Positions 50,636 to 63,533 are shown, numbered from the stretch's first letter. The stretch: 64,000 nucleotides of DNA from Rhabdophis nuchalis (GCA_039707465.1 CM077644.1:215201962-215265961), one strand, 5' to 3'. Notes: generated by a model not told the origin, from the letters alone. A program made the numbers and translations.

Positions 50636-51413
50636 TAAACTTTTAATACATTTAGTTTAATTATCTTAATTTGCCCTCTTGTATTGGCTGCCTTTCCTAT
50701 ATCCTGATTATTTTTGTTGTTGTTTGATTTCATCAACCGTATGATCTTGAAAGCGTTATTACTGCAGCACATACATATTATTGATGTGAAATTACTTCTA
50801 ATGGTGTCAGTTTAGCATAAAATCACTGTTACAGTGTATTGCTGTAATAGCTCAAAGTAAACCATATAAGCATGGAGTAATACTATGCAATCATTGTACA
50901 ACTGTTGTAACAACAATACAGTTCAAGATATATATTTTGAGACTGAACTCAAAAATTGTTGCTTACCTTTTCATTTCAGAATCAGATTATACAGTACTTC
51001 TTGTAACACAGTGTTTCAATTGGAAACACATTGGAAACTGCTTTTAACCATGTTTAATTGACATGATTAAATCACGTTATTTTTAACTATTTTCACTGTT
51101 GGTCCTCACTGTTGCAATACTGGGATTTCCTAAAATGAATAAAACTAAAGTTAACAATAGACCACTTATAATAAAATTTAATCTAAATATCATGGGAGTT
51201 TTTCAACTTTGATGCCCTCTATTTATTGCAGACGTGCAGTCAAAATGAACAGAGCTTAGATGATGTTTTGATAGTACTCATCTTTGATCTGCACAAACCT
51301 GATTAGATGTTTTAATTCACTTGAAACTTCCTGATAGCATAGTCATATTACCAATGAGTAATGTGTAGGGGTGTCTAAATGTAACAAAGTGACATTAACC
51401 ATGTGATAAACCT

Positions 51414-52865
51414 ATCACATGGTTTACCCGTCACCTGGAGGAAGTTGATTATCTAGACCCGCGCCAGTCCGGCTTTCGGCCTGGGCATAGCACCGAGACG
51501 GCATTGGTCGCGTTGGTAGATGATCTCTGGAGGGCCAGAGATGGGGGTTGCTCCTCCATCCTGGTCCTATTAGACCTCTCAGCGGCTTTCGATACCATCG
51601 ACCATGGTATCCTATTGCATCGGCTGGGGGGGTTGGGGGTGGGAGGCACCGTTTTACGGTGGTTCTCCTACCTCTCCGGTCGATCGCAATTTGTGTTGGC
51701 AGGAGAGCAGAGGTGGACCTCGAGACCCCTCACATGTGGGGTGCCTCAGGGGTCGGTCCTCTCGCCTCTCCTGTTCAACACATATATGAAGCCGCTGGGT
51801 GAGATCATCCGTGGTTTTGGGGTAGAGTACCACTTCTACGCTGATGATACGCAGTTGTATATATCTACCCCAAACCACCCCAACGATGCCGTAGCGGGGA
51901 TGTGCCAGTGCCTGGAAGCAGTGCGGATCTGGATGGGAAGTAACAGACTCAGACTCAACCCGTCCAAGACCGAGTGGCTGTGGTTTCCGGCCGCCCGATT
52001 CAACCAGTTGACTCCATCACTGGCCATAGGGGGCGAACATCTTGCCCCTGTGGATGGGGCGCGCAACTTGGGTGTCCTCCTGGATACCCGGCTGTCCATG
52101 GAAGATCAAGTGACAGCCGTGGCCAGGAGGGCGTTTTACCAGGTTCGCCTGGTACGCCAGTTGGGCCCCCTATTGGATCGGGATGCCCTTTGCACAGTCA
52201 CTCATGCCCTCGTGACATCCCGACTGGACTATTGTAACTCTCTCTACATGGGGCTCCCCCTGAGGTGCACCCGAAGGCTGCAGCTGGTCCAGAATGCAGC
52301 CGCGCGAGCAATAATGGGGACCACTAGGTACACCCATGTAACACCTCTCTTGCGCGAGCTGCACTGGCTGCCTGTCATCTTTCAGGTGCGCTTCAAGGTG
52401 CTAGTTGTCATCTTTAAAGCGCTCCATGGCACGGGACCTAGCTATCTGCGGGATCGGATCCTGCCCCATACATCCTCACGGCCGATTCGCTCCCACAGAG
52501 AGGGACTTCTCCGGGTGCCGTCCACTAGACTTTGTCAGCGGGCGACGCCCAGGGGAAGGGCCTTCTCTGTGGCGGGTTCAGCCCTCTGGAACGACCTTCC
52601 CCCCGATATTAGAACAACCACGGACCTCCGCTCCTTCCGTCAAAAACTCAAAACACACTTTTTCTGCTTGGCCGGCCTAGGTTAGTCTCTACCATTAGGG
52701 TGTTTAGGGAATGTTAGTTTTAATGTGGGATTTTAGTGCAGGGACAACTAAATTTAATACATTTTTATTTATTGTATTTATTCTTGTGTGTATTTTATAG
52801 TGTTTTAATTTTCCCTGTGCACCGCTCCGAGTCCCCTTGGGGAGAGGACGCGGTATATAAAATAA

Positions 52866-52867
<2 letters not shown>
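51414..52867 (+). mobile_element. 5'-truncated L2 LINE with open RT frame
   Basis: From about 51426 the frame is open to the stop at 52683-52685: [61 protein letters not shown] with the intact catalytic YADD box. The C-terminus has RLDYCNSLYMGLPLRC, VTPLLRELHWLPV and ALWNDLPPDIRTTTDL. The 3' end CACCGCTCCGAGTCCCC runs into a long (TTA)n. The endonuclease part is missing, so it cannot move on its own. No frameshift was seen, which suggests a fairly young insertion. It lies 0.8 kb after ADAMTS6 coding exon 8. Confidence 0.92.
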
Positions 52868-52958
<91 letters not shown>

Positions 52959-52978
52959 GCTATTACTATTACTATTAC

Positions 52979-53029
<51 letters not shown>

Positions 53030-53031
53030 CT
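52866..53031. repeat. Long (TTA)n microsatellite at the L2 3' end
   Basis: About 166 bp of TTA repeat, with a small (TATTAC)n-type variant patch near 52958-52985. Confidence 0.95.
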
Positions 53032-53540
53032 AATCCAAAATGGAACCCAAGTGCAAATAATGCAAGTGCAAAGTGTTAATTTTGTCATTATCTTTATCAT
53101 TATGGTTTGTACCATACTTAATCTGAGAAGGCATGATCCATAGTTTGAGAATTCTGTTGCAAAATTCATTTTGATTCAGTCCAGAAATGGGAATTACAGC
53201 CAGATTACAGTTGATAGTATTTGATGCCAACATCTTGCTAACACCTAGAATTCGGGAACAAAGAAGCAATGGCTTTTAAGAAATCTGTATGTTACCATAC
53301 ATAAAACATACAGCTAACTACACAGAAAATAAAAAAAAAAGAAATCTTGCAGTTTTTAGATCAGCAATGATAGTTTAATTTTAGCTAATATTTTAGGAAG
53401 AAAAGTCAACTGAAGGCAAATGTTGTAGCATTAATCTTTTACACTTTAGAAGTCATATTGGCATAATGAACTGTTTCTTCAAATAAGAAACAAGTCGCTA
53501 CAACCATTCTTAGCAGCTTACTATTCTATAGTTACATTTG

Positions 53541-55562
53541 GAGACTGTTTCCGCCTTCCAGAGGCAACGGACGGTTTTCTTGACTCGTCTTCTCTAGTGG
53601 CCCTTTCGGGGGTAAGGGGCTCTTGTAGGGAGCCCCAACCATAAGAGCGGCTTGCGGTGAAATCCCCATCCTGACGGCGGTTGGGGGGGGGGGTTCCAAC
53701 TTCGCTCCAGGAGCCGGAGAACAGAATGCGGGGGGAAGAGTTCCTCTCGCCAAAGGATCGCTGGAACCGCAGAAATTGAAGCAGCGGGCTGAAAAGCCAG
53801 AGTTGGTGGAAGTGCCGAGGCTCCGTTGCAACAGAGTGGCATGTGAGTTGGTTTCTGAATTTTTGAATGTTTTCAACTTTTTAAAAAGAAGAATAAAGGG
53901 GGGAGTTTGTTAAAAAAAAACCTCTCGGAACAAGCGGCATTTTAAAATGCTCCCCGGGCGCGGGGAGAGGGAGAAAGTAACATCCAGCTATTTAACAAGT
54001 GAAAATGAATGTTTTTGCTAAATGTTGATACTTTATATCTGAATCTTGCTACAGCAGAAATGAACTTTCACTCATTCTTCTCAAACGCCAAAGAAGCGGA
54101 AAAATGGCGCTTCTTTGTTTCCAGTAAGAAACTTTTTTGCTTACTTTTTAAACGTTCCTTCATTTTTACAGCACTGCAAAACTTATACACATGCCATCTC
54201 AGTGACTCTCGGGATTTCTCCTATTGTGTGCCTTCTTTTTTCATTGGACTTGATTGTAAAAAAATTTCTCTCTGGACTGTATGGAATTTATATTTTGAAC
54301 TTAGACAAGACTTTTCCCTTTTCTTCGATCTCACGGACTGCCAGCTCTTCAGACGCCATCTTAACTACAAGAACATAAAACTTTTACCATGGCATCAAAG
54401 AAGCCTCCACATGGAAAAACTCTTTCCGCTCCAGCCTCATTAAGAGCCAGTCCGGACACACAGCAGCCTAAGATAAGTGCAATGTTGCAAAAAGAAACAC
54501 CGGGGGAGGCTTCTCAACTATCAACAATAGAAAAAAACTCTTCAAGATATAATGAAAGAAATAAAAGAAATTCGGAAAGATATGATGAGTTCAAGATTGG
54601 AACTTTTGGAGACACAGAGAACATTAATGGAAAATAAAGAAAAAATTGATGGTCTGGAGGGTGGGGCAGTTGAGATGAGGGGGGAGATAAGGGATTCTAA
54701 AAAAGAAATAGTAGAACTTGCTGGTCATATGTCTAGAATGGATTTTGAAAGAATGTCTTATTTTTTAAGGTTTCAAAATGTTCCTGAATTACCTTCAGAA
54801 AATTTAAAAGATTTAATGTCTACAATTTTAGCAGATTATACTAAAAAGAGTAAGGAATATACTTGAGGGGACATTGACCTGATTTACAGAATTAATTCAG
54901 CATATGCCAGAATAAATGACGTACCCAGAGAGATACATATTAAATTTGTAAGAAGGTCAACAAGGGATGAGATTTTGAGAGCACAGAGAGATGGCGCTCT
55001 GATATATATGCAGAATGAGATTGCTATTTTGAAACAAATCCCAAAAAAGATTTGAGAGGTTAGGAGGAAATATTCCTCCTTATCCAAAAAACTATATAAA
55101 AAGGGGGTGTGGTTCAAATGGTTAATGCCTGAAGGAATGTTGGTGTTCTGGGAGGGGGAAAGAGTAAGAATTAAAACAACTGAAGAGGCCGAAGCCTTTC
55201 TTAAAAAACATTCCTCAATCCTGGAGGATGAGAATGGGGGAACGGGAGGGGCCATGGCTCCGCCCACTGGCGGGAAGGAAGAAGATACAATAGCTAAAAG
55301 ACTCAGATCACAAAAATGATTTTCTTTTATATAGTGTAATCCTTACGGATGTCAATAGAAAATGATTGCATGTAATTTATGATATGATATATATGTATTC
55401 CCTTCCACCTTATGCTGAAGAAAAAATCTTACTCTTTGTATGGGGAGCCCTGGAGGCGACCACCACCTCCGACATGGAAGCCCTAAAATATCTTTCCTAT
55501 ATCCTACATACCTTTTTCTCTGTTATAAAATTTGTAAAAACCAATAAAAATTGTTATTCATT
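53541..55562 (+). mobile_element. ORF1-only L1 element (HAL1-like)
   Basis: The element has a GC-rich 5' leader (53541 to about 54388), an L1-type ORF1 (54389-55319), and a 240-bp 3' part ending in AATAAAAATTGTTATTC. ORF2 is wholly absent: the ORF1 stop is followed directly by the 3' region. The duplication ATTCTATAGTTACATTTG (53523-53540) recurs as ATTCTATATTACATTTG at 55563, one base shorter. This shows that the 2.0-kb unit inserted as a whole. L1 elements keeping ORF1 and lacking ORF2 are called HAL1 in mammals and depend on other L1s. Confidence 0.85.
54389..55319 (+). pseudogene. L1 ORF1 (RNA-binding chaperone), broken
   Basis: The frame starts ASKKPPHGKTLSAPAS at 54389, then shifts near the A-run at about 54530. 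It continues through a coiled-coil-like stretch (MKEIKEIRKDMMSSRLELL, then ETQRTLMENKEKIDGLE), an RRM-like segment (YFLRFQNVPELP) and the C-terminal domain (VPREIHIKFVRRSTRDEIL, then YKKGVWFKWLMPEGMLVFW). Two in-frame TGA codons (54864-54866 and 55053-55055) and the frameshift make it non-functional. L1 ORF1 proteins coat L1 RNA as trimers. The order of parts matches L1, though the exact clade is unknown. Confidence 0.85.
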
Positions 55563-55565
55563 ATT

Positions 55566-58414
55566 CTATATTACATTTGATGCTAAGGGCAAAATGACAG
55601 TTACTGTTCTAATACACATTTAGAGAGTAATAAATGTCATTGAATTTAGTAGAATTAATTATACATGTAGAAATTACACAATTGAAACTCATCTAGAATA
55701 TTCAGTTCTTTTTTTTGTGATTTCAATATATTAGAAATCTGCATCTCCATTTTCCTCACTATTTTGATAAAAGTAATAAATCTCTATCATGTCTTTCTTC
55801 TTTTTACAAATCTAGACACATTTAGAAATATGTTACCATCTTTTAGATGATGAAACTAAACAGATTTCAGGAGTTGTTGCAAACACCTTCAAGGAATTAT
55901 ATGCTTCTTTTGTTAAGCATTTTATTTTAGGTCTTTCTTTATTACCAGTAATTTGATATACAGTGTAAAGATTCCTTAAAATGTCAAAAGAACATATGCA
56001 GAAATGAAATAAGGAGGTATAATGAATGATAATTGTATTTTTTAAATAGTTTCTCTTCTATGCTGGTAATTCATCTCAGAAAGTGCAAAGCAAGACTTGG
56101 ATATCTGGTATTAAGAGCAACATTCAATTCCAATTCTATATCCTTTCAGTTCTGACATAAGGGAATATACGTTGGTGCTGAAAATCAAAAAATATGCAGA
56201 TGTACATGGGATGATAGAGACTGGGAATGAAGGATTTATTGTGCCTCTTTATTGTGCACATTTCTCATGCATCATTATGGAGCAGAATACTTATCCAGTT
56301 TCAGATATGTTGAAGGTCGGAATTAATATATTTTTCTAAAGGAGCAACAACAGCAAACCAAGAGAAGGAAAATGGAAAAAATAGGAGTTATAGTAGTGTG
56401 ACAATGACCAATTGTTTGGAATTATTTCCAATCAGACAATCTATCATAGAGATACATGTTAGTCTCTATTTTTCTCCTTTCCATATTGTAATATTTTAAA
56501 TATATATGTACTTTATGCCTAGAAAAAATATTTATTTGGATACATGGATCTTTATTTAATGAATTTATGTCCCATATTTCTGTTTGTTCCAACATTCTTG
56601 ATAACTTACACAATACATAATCTAAAAAACCCCAAAATAATACACTTAAAATTAAAGTAACCAACAGTTAGAAGCTTGGTGAAAGACATACTTTTTATTA
56701 CTTATCTAAGAACCAAACATATAACTCTTTAGGGAGAATATCTCATTACTAGAGGGACCCAAAGAATAAGACCCTTTCTCATATATATGATGATGAAACT
56801 TCTAACAGAATGGATATTGATCTAAGTTCCAGAGCATTTTCATAAATGAAGATGCAGTACCACAGATAATTAGGCTTTAAGTCATTTAGAATCATAAGAC
56901 CAGTACCAATCCTTTTAACTGTGCCCATTAAGCAATTGCTAGCCAATGCAGATTTTTTAATGTATATTTTTCACCAATTACAATTTGTAGATATTATCAA
57001 AGGTGCATAAAGCATAGTGTAGTATATAAGAAGACTGATCAAGACATGAATAATTGTCACTAAATCTGACCAGTCTAGGAAGGCTCACAGCATCCTAGCC
57101 ATAGTAGTTGAAATATGCTCTTTGCCTCAACTGCCATCTGTAAATCCAATTATATAGCTGGTGAAAAAGTGTTCTTCCAATCTTCCTGGGGGAGGACCAT
57201 TCATCCAGATCAAGCTTTATTTTAACCACAGAATTGGACTTGCTATACCTTATCCAGCCCATTATTGATATTCAAGGGTACTGCTTGCCTTGACATTAGA
57301 AGGCAGAGAACACTAGATACTGATGGCATCTATTCCAAGGACCAGAACTTTTGCACGATGAGCTAAATCATAGTTTTGCCAAAAAAACCATGAGGACACT
57401 ATGGAGAATGGAAGTAAAAGCTGACAAGGAGAACTAGAAAAGTCATACTCCCATTTTCTTTCTGGTGTTTCAGAGCAAAAAAAAAACAAAACATGGTAGA
57501 AGGAAGGGCTTTAACTATAGTTTCTGTTACAAAACCATTGTTTTCTATGAAGTTTAAATTCGGCCAATTTTTAATAACAGTTATGAGAGTGGAAAAACAT
57601 CTAGCAGAAATATTTGTAACATGATGATTAATGACTCTGTTAAAGCATCTCAAATATTAAAACAAGATGATAAATTGTAAAAGGAAGAAATTCTTGAGTT
57701 ACTTATATTGCTGTAGTCCAATTTACTTCAGTGCATCTGAAACAAAAGAAGAGATCAAATAATACATATGACATTCAATACACTGCCAGTTTAGGTTTTA
57801 TCAAAAAAAGTTAAAGTCAAATGTTTTGGAAGCCAATATGCATCTGGGACTGTTATGTCTGGGAATGCAATCTAGAGAAAAAGAAAAGAAAAATTGCCCT
57901 TCATACAGCAAATAGCAGTAAAAAATACATACTCACATTTTTGTTAGAAACAGTGAATATTTTCCTGCTACCTTTTTTAGTGGAGAAGACTATTTTTCTA
58001 TATTAAAAAATAGAAGGACACTTCTGAATAATTTCAAATGATATATATATTGTTTCAATTAATATGAAATATTAACTAGGCTTTTAAAAAAACACTTTTA
58101 ATTACTTTATATTTCTTGATTTGTTTTGCCCTTATGTGAAGGTTCTAAAATGGTAATCTTCGTTGGCACTAAATCAGATAGAATTATGCTGTAAATATAG
58201 TGAAATTTGTACTGTGAAATGAACGATATAGACATGCTAATAATCTTGTGCTAATATCTCTCATAAATAACTTACATATAGCCCTTTATTTACTTATCAT
58301 TGTCTCAGAACATTTTTCAGTATTCAGTTGATATGAAATTTTATACTGTATTGTTAACATTTGCTGTTTCATATTAAAAAATAGTTTCTCTTCCCTGCTT
58401 GTTCTTTCTGATAG
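55566..58414. other. Intron sequence, unrecognised
   Basis: AT-rich DNA before ADAMTS6 coding exon 9. No gene or repeat family was recognised. Confidence 0.5.
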
Positions 58415-58561
58415 TTTTGGTATGAACCATGATGGAATTGGAAATTCTTGTGGTACCAAAGGTCATGAAGCAGCAAAACTTATGGCAGCTCACATTACAG
58501 CAAACACCAACCCATTCTCATGGTCAACCTGCAGTAGGGATTATATCACTAGTTTTTTAGA
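58415..58561 (+). CDS. ADAMTS6: ADAMTS6 coding exon 9: protease active site, second half
   Basis: A 147-base exon from acceptor TGATAG at 58414 to donor TTAGA|GTAAGT at 58561, phase 2 on both sides. It encodes [19 protein letters not shown], which supplies the third zinc histidine H415. It then encodes [14 protein letters not shown], with the methionine of the Met-turn, and a [10 protein letters not shown] end. The next exon lies beyond the window or was not recognised before 64,000. Confidence 0.95.
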
Positions 58562-60430
58562 GTAAGTATTCTCTCAAAGCAATTATACATTTTTTGGGAG
58601 GGGTTTATACCCTGCTAGTGTGAATAACAATGCTAGAGAATGTGTAGTCATAAACTCCAATCCACAAAAGTATGCAGAGTGGATGATCAGCACTGTCAGA
58701 TTCGCTCATATTATTTACCTGTAGAAAATCTGAAAATAGAAGAAAACAGGAATCACTACAACATGTCATTTAGGATGAACATACTAAGTTTTAATGCTGA
58801 GAGTGCTGCCCATCATAAGCAAGAACAAGAGCAAGAACTCCATCTTCAGGTCCTGGATGTCATTGTTCTGCCCTCACTTTATATAGACCTCATATGTGAA
58901 AGATTTGTTTTGCCTCTTTATTTAACATGATTACTTCATTCATATGATTAAATGACATTTGACTTTACCATTGTATATGATGATGATTTGACCAGAGCAA
59001 AAATGTGTAATGTTTTCGGTAATGTTTGATAAAGGTTGAATGTGAAGAAATTTTAGTAAAATTTATTTCTAATTAATCATTGATTTTGGGAACAGAATTT
59101 AATTTATTAATAGAATAAAAAGGTGTTATATACTTTGGGCTAAGAAGCCAAATTACATCATGGGCTTTAGAAAATATATTTTTTCATTAAACATTTATGT
59201 TTGATAATAAAAGAGAACAGGAGGAGAAAGCTGATGGAAAGCTGATGGAGGTGAGCAGACAGGAAAGGATAAAATAGAACATACTGGGGCTATTGATGAA
59301 GTTGTAAGCAGGGCAGTAGTCAACAGAGGAAGTAAAAAAAGCAAAGAAGGTAATCAGAAAAGAACACCCAGGAACTCTTTTTTTAAAAAGGTGGTTAGGT
59401 ATGTTTTGGTAGTTAATAGAAATTAAATGATAAATTTATATCTATTTTTAGATCCTTTTTTTACAGATCACTAGGGATTTATGATTCTTAATAACACCAG
59501 CAACAAAATATAACTTTCCCCTACTTGCTATAAGATATGTTACTGTAAAGAAAATCCTTTGGGGTGTGGAATACCATTAGCTTCATTTAGACATTCTACC
59601 TAACAAAATATTCCCTGGCTCCAATTTCTGTAACTCAAAGAAGATTGTTGTGTCAGATACTTGATTAGTTGAGTAATACGTTCATGTGCACCTGAATTCA
59701 GTTTATCACCACTTTTTCATTTTTACCCTTTGCAAATAAATATCACCTGAAAGAATTATTGTAGAAATGTTGTATTCCAACAGAAGAGTATATTTAATAG
59801 ATCCAATAAGTTGAACTGCGAAGTCCTTGGTGTTCTCTAAGCTTGGTTATTTGCTTGCAGATATCTCATTACCTAACATTTTATGTTACCTAGTTGGGTA
59901 ATGAGACATCTGCAAGTAAGCAGACAAGCTCAGAGACCACTAAGGCCTCCAAATGTTAAATTGCTGGAGGAGCTAATTTTAATGGTCAGTTTTGTTTATT
60001 ATTCATTTCTGTTATATATAATTTATAGGTTGAAACCTATTCTTATTTCCGTATGTAATGGCAATATTTTGGGGTCAGATGGATGATTAGCAATCATTCA
60101 GAACTTTATTTAATTACTTTGCACATGACATGTATTTGACTTGTGGCTGCAAGTTGCTTCTGCATCAATATATGGATAAAATGTTTCTATTTAAGGCTTT
60201 AGTTTTTAGCCTCAAATGAAATAGTTTTCTGTCTTAGTTATTCTTACGTAGGAAGATCTGTGCATTCTTCAGAAAAAAATGTTCTTATATGTATTTTGTC
60301 CTATTTATGCTTAAAATGGTATTTAAAATTTAAGTTCATAAAATAAACCTTCTTTTAACTTTTCATAGCATGCATAAATTTTGGAGGAAATATGGAATTT
60401 AAGGTTAGGGTTCATAGTTTGATCACGAAT
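58562..60430. other. Intron sequence with a small inverted repeat
   Basis: Mostly unrecognised. At about 59840-59925, TTGCTTGCAGATATCTCATT and its near reverse complement AATGAGACATCTGCAAG surround TAACATTTTATGTTA, forming a hairpin. The same phrase appears at 27250 and may derive from Penelope-like elements. Confidence 0.45.
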
Positions 60431-61149
60431 TCACTGATGGTCGTCAACAAAGAACTTTTACTTGATGTTATGTAGAAAGAGAAAATCCCGTGAACTATCC
60501 CAAAGGTACTTTTTCAAGAGGCAACTGGACTTTCTGGTTTTCCTTTGAAAACGTTTCATTTCTCATCCAAAAAGCTTCTTCAGCTCTAACTGGATGGTGG
60601 AAATTACACCCACTCACTGGTATAGGTGTGTGGACAATATTTGAGTCAAGCGCAAAACACAGGAAGTGTTCACCAAACATACCAACTCTGTGGACAGATA
60701 TATCAAATTCATATGGGAAAATGTTAAGGAAGATAATCTAGCCTTCCTAGACTGCGGTACATATTACGGAAGACAGAAGCCTTAACATTGAAGTTTACAG
60801 AAAAACCACTCGTACACTTTTATTTTCACCACCCTCCGGAGCACAAAATGGGAATCATCATAATCCTACATCACTGAGCTGAAGGCCTTCCTACCAGCAA
60901 AGATGGGAAAGAAAAAGAATGAAAACACATCAAGGAAACCCTTAGAATGTGTGGCTATCCCAAATGGGCCTTCATCAAATCTCAAAAAAGACTATACAGG
61001 AGCTCCTCCATAACAGATAATGAAGAGAACAATAAATGAAGCAACATGGTCATTCTGTATGTTGCAGGCATATTGAAAAAGCTCAGGAGGACATAAAAGC
61101 CAACATAACGTATGTGCACACTTCAAACCCAAAAATACATTAAGGCAGA

Positions 61150-61465
61150 AGCTTGTCCACCCTAAAGACAAAACTGGTATATGCAGTACAATGCAGTGAG
61201 CCCTGTGTAGATTTGTACATTGGGGAATTAAAACAACCACTTCATAAGCGCATGGCACAACATAGGAGAACAAACACATCAGGACTAGATTCAGCAGTCC
61301 ATCTGTATTTAAAAGACACAGACCACTCTTTTGAAGACAGCAAAGCCCACATTTTGGACAGAGGACCACTGGTTTGAAAGAGGAGTCAAAGAGGCCGTAT
61401 ATGTCAAAATTGAGCAGCCCTGTCTCAACAGAAGGAGAGGGATACAACATCATCTATCTCCCAGC
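61150..61465 (+). pseudogene. Penelope-like GIY-YIG endonuclease domain
   Basis: The frame at 61153 reads LVYAVQCSEPCVDLYIGEL, then KQPLHKRMAQHRR and AVHLYLKDTDHSFED. After a frameshift near 61335 it continues with DHWFERGVKEAVYVKIEQP and HHLSPSYN. The LVYAVQC/LYIGE pair corresponds to the GIY and YIG motifs. The arginine, histidine and late glutamate of the nuclease are visible. In complete elements this nuclease nicks the target at the C-terminal side of the RT. This copy is not intact. Confidence 0.85.
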
Positions 61466-61486
61466 TACAACATAATTCTTTTAACA

Positions 61487-63533
61487 GTGCCCCCGGTCCT
61501 GACCTTATCCCTGCTGAGGCCATTCTAGCCCACAAGGATTGGTGGGCCACTGTGCTTAATTAATCAAACGGGCATTATCCCTAAGATCTGGAAGGACGCC
61601 ATCATTATCCCAATCCACAAGAAAGGCTCCCCTTCCAATCCAGGCAACTTTAGAAATATCAGCTTACTGTCAGTACTGGGGAAACTCTACGCCCGATTCC
61701 TCCTATCCAAATTGGAGCACTGGGTCGAGGAGACAGGCCTTCTCGGACACAAGCAGGCAGGGTTTAGAGCAGGTCATTCTACCATTGACCATGCCCTGAT
61801 CTTATACCATCTAGCCTTAAAATACTCTAGCCCCAGGAAAGGCCGACTTTGTGTTGCCTTTATAGATCTAAAGGCTGCCTTTGACAGCATACCCAGACAA
61901 AAACTGTGGGGCAAACTTTCCTCCTGGGGCATTGACAAAAGGCTACTTTGGCTCATTTCCCAACTGCATGAGGGGACAGAGGCAAAAGTGCACCTTACCC
62001 CCCAAGGGGACCTTTCCAACGCCATCTCCGTTAACAAAGGAGTTAGGCAGGGATGTATACTAACACCCCTTCTCTTTAATCTATACATCAGTGATTGGAG
62101 AAGGGCGCTAATGAACCAACTAGATTACATACATGCCCTTAGACTAGCCGACTATAGGTGCCCACTTCTGCTTTATGCAGATGACGTGGCAATCCTCTCC
62201 TTTTCCCGGGTAGGTTTGCTTAGGGCCCTTAAAATTCTGTCCAATTATTGCACTGAGATTTCAATACCTAGGCATCTTTTTCCAATCTAATGCCAAGTGG
62301 CTTTCACAGGTTGAGTTCCTTCGCAACAAGGCCAAGACCTCATTGTATGCTGTCATGCACTTTTTCTACTCGGAGGGCGCCCACCATATTCCCTCAGTAC
62401 TAAAAGTATACAGGGCAAAGGTGATAGCTGCCATTTCATATGGCGCTCCTCTTTGGGTCCCTGCTAACATTTCCCATCTTGAGTCTGTCCAAAGCCAGTT
62501 CCTATGCCGCTTAATGGGAGTCCCCCCTTGTGTGAGCAATGCTGCAATCCGTCTGGAATTGGGCATACCATCGTTCGACACCATTTTGTGGAAATGTACA
62601 ATTGGCTACTGGCTGGCCCTATGGGCCAGACTCCAAGCCTATTACTTGGGACAGTGCTTATGGCGGGATGACTTCCACAGCCCTTGGGCCCGTAACATCC
62701 ACACCAAGCTCATAAAGATAGGAATCTCCCCTATTGAAACCTTTACACTTGGCCCCGCCGCTGCCAAATCGCTGATATTCCAACGATTGGACGACATCGA
62801 AAGGCAACAGATCCTGGCACTTGGTGTAGGAATTTGCTCTCCATTCTCTCTCGGCATTATTCCCCTGATGCACCCCCCTAAATATCTCTCCGAGCCATCT
62901 TCCATCAAACACAAGCTGGCATTCATAAAGGCACGTTTTAACGTGATCCCCTCGAATGCCCCAGACTTTCTGGGGGTGTAAAGTCCAGCTCATGTGACAG
63001 CCGATCCTTGGAATCGCTAGCTCACATAGTATTCACATGCCCCTACTACCAGGAGAAAAGATTACAACTCATCTCCCCTATTTGCCAAAGATATTCTGGA
63101 CTTCCGGAAATCAGAGTCTTTGCCTTCTTCTTCAGGACACTGACTCGAGTACCACATTGAAGGTTGCAAGTTTTTTTGCTGTGGTCTTAGCCTGCAAGAA
63201 CCGTGGGAAGGGTCGGGCTGGTCCCACTAGCTAAGGCCAGTTGTGCTGATTGTTTGCAGCGTACCACTTGGTGGCCGCATCAAGTGCCGACATGTAGATC
63301 GCATGTAAATTTTTATACGGTACCTTCTATTTACGTTCAATTCGAATTGATCATACTCCCAAACCATAGATTTAGATCTCCATAATGGTTAGATGGTATG
63401 GTTGACAGAATGGCCCTTGCCATCGATTCTGCCTGTTGTCTCCCACCCTTCAGTAAGACCTGGCTGTACATCCACATGTGATCTGTTTATCTTGTCTTGG
63501 TCTATGACCGCAATAAAGTTTTATTATTATTAG
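61487..63533 (+). mobile_element. Non-LTR retrotransposon inserted in the Penelope-like element
   Basis: The insert starts with NSAPGPDLIPAEAI and ends with CGCAATAAAGTTTTATT and ATTATTA. AGTGCC occurs at both borders (61487-61492 and 63532-63537), a possible short target duplication. Penelope coding sequence resumes immediately after. The RT is unlike the L2 and CR1 enzymes here. It resembles R4-type or another RLE-bearing clade, but I could not settle the clade. Confidence 0.75.
61488..63075 (+). pseudogene. Reverse transcriptase ORF with C-terminal zinc-knuckle-like motif, frameshifted
   Basis: Conserved parts in order: APGPDLIPAE, IPIHKKGSPSNPGNF, GLLGHKQAGFRAGHST, VAFIDLKAAFDSIPR, VRQGCILTPLLFNLYI and LLYADDVAIL, with the YADD catalytic box intact. 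The frame shifts near 61555, again near 62270, where FRYLGIFFQSNAKW continues in the next frame. It runs to 62981, with YRAKVIAAISYGAPLWVP and RLMGVPPCVSNAAIRLELG. After another break near 62980 a CDSRSLESLAHIVFTCPYY motif gives a C...H...C pattern like the zinc knuckle before RLE nuclease domains. At least three breaks, so inactive. Confidence 0.8.

Noticed and set aside
53532..53876. Minus-strand frame of 114 codons
   Set aside because: It is antisense to the GC-rich leader of the HAL1-like L1 and has no domain.
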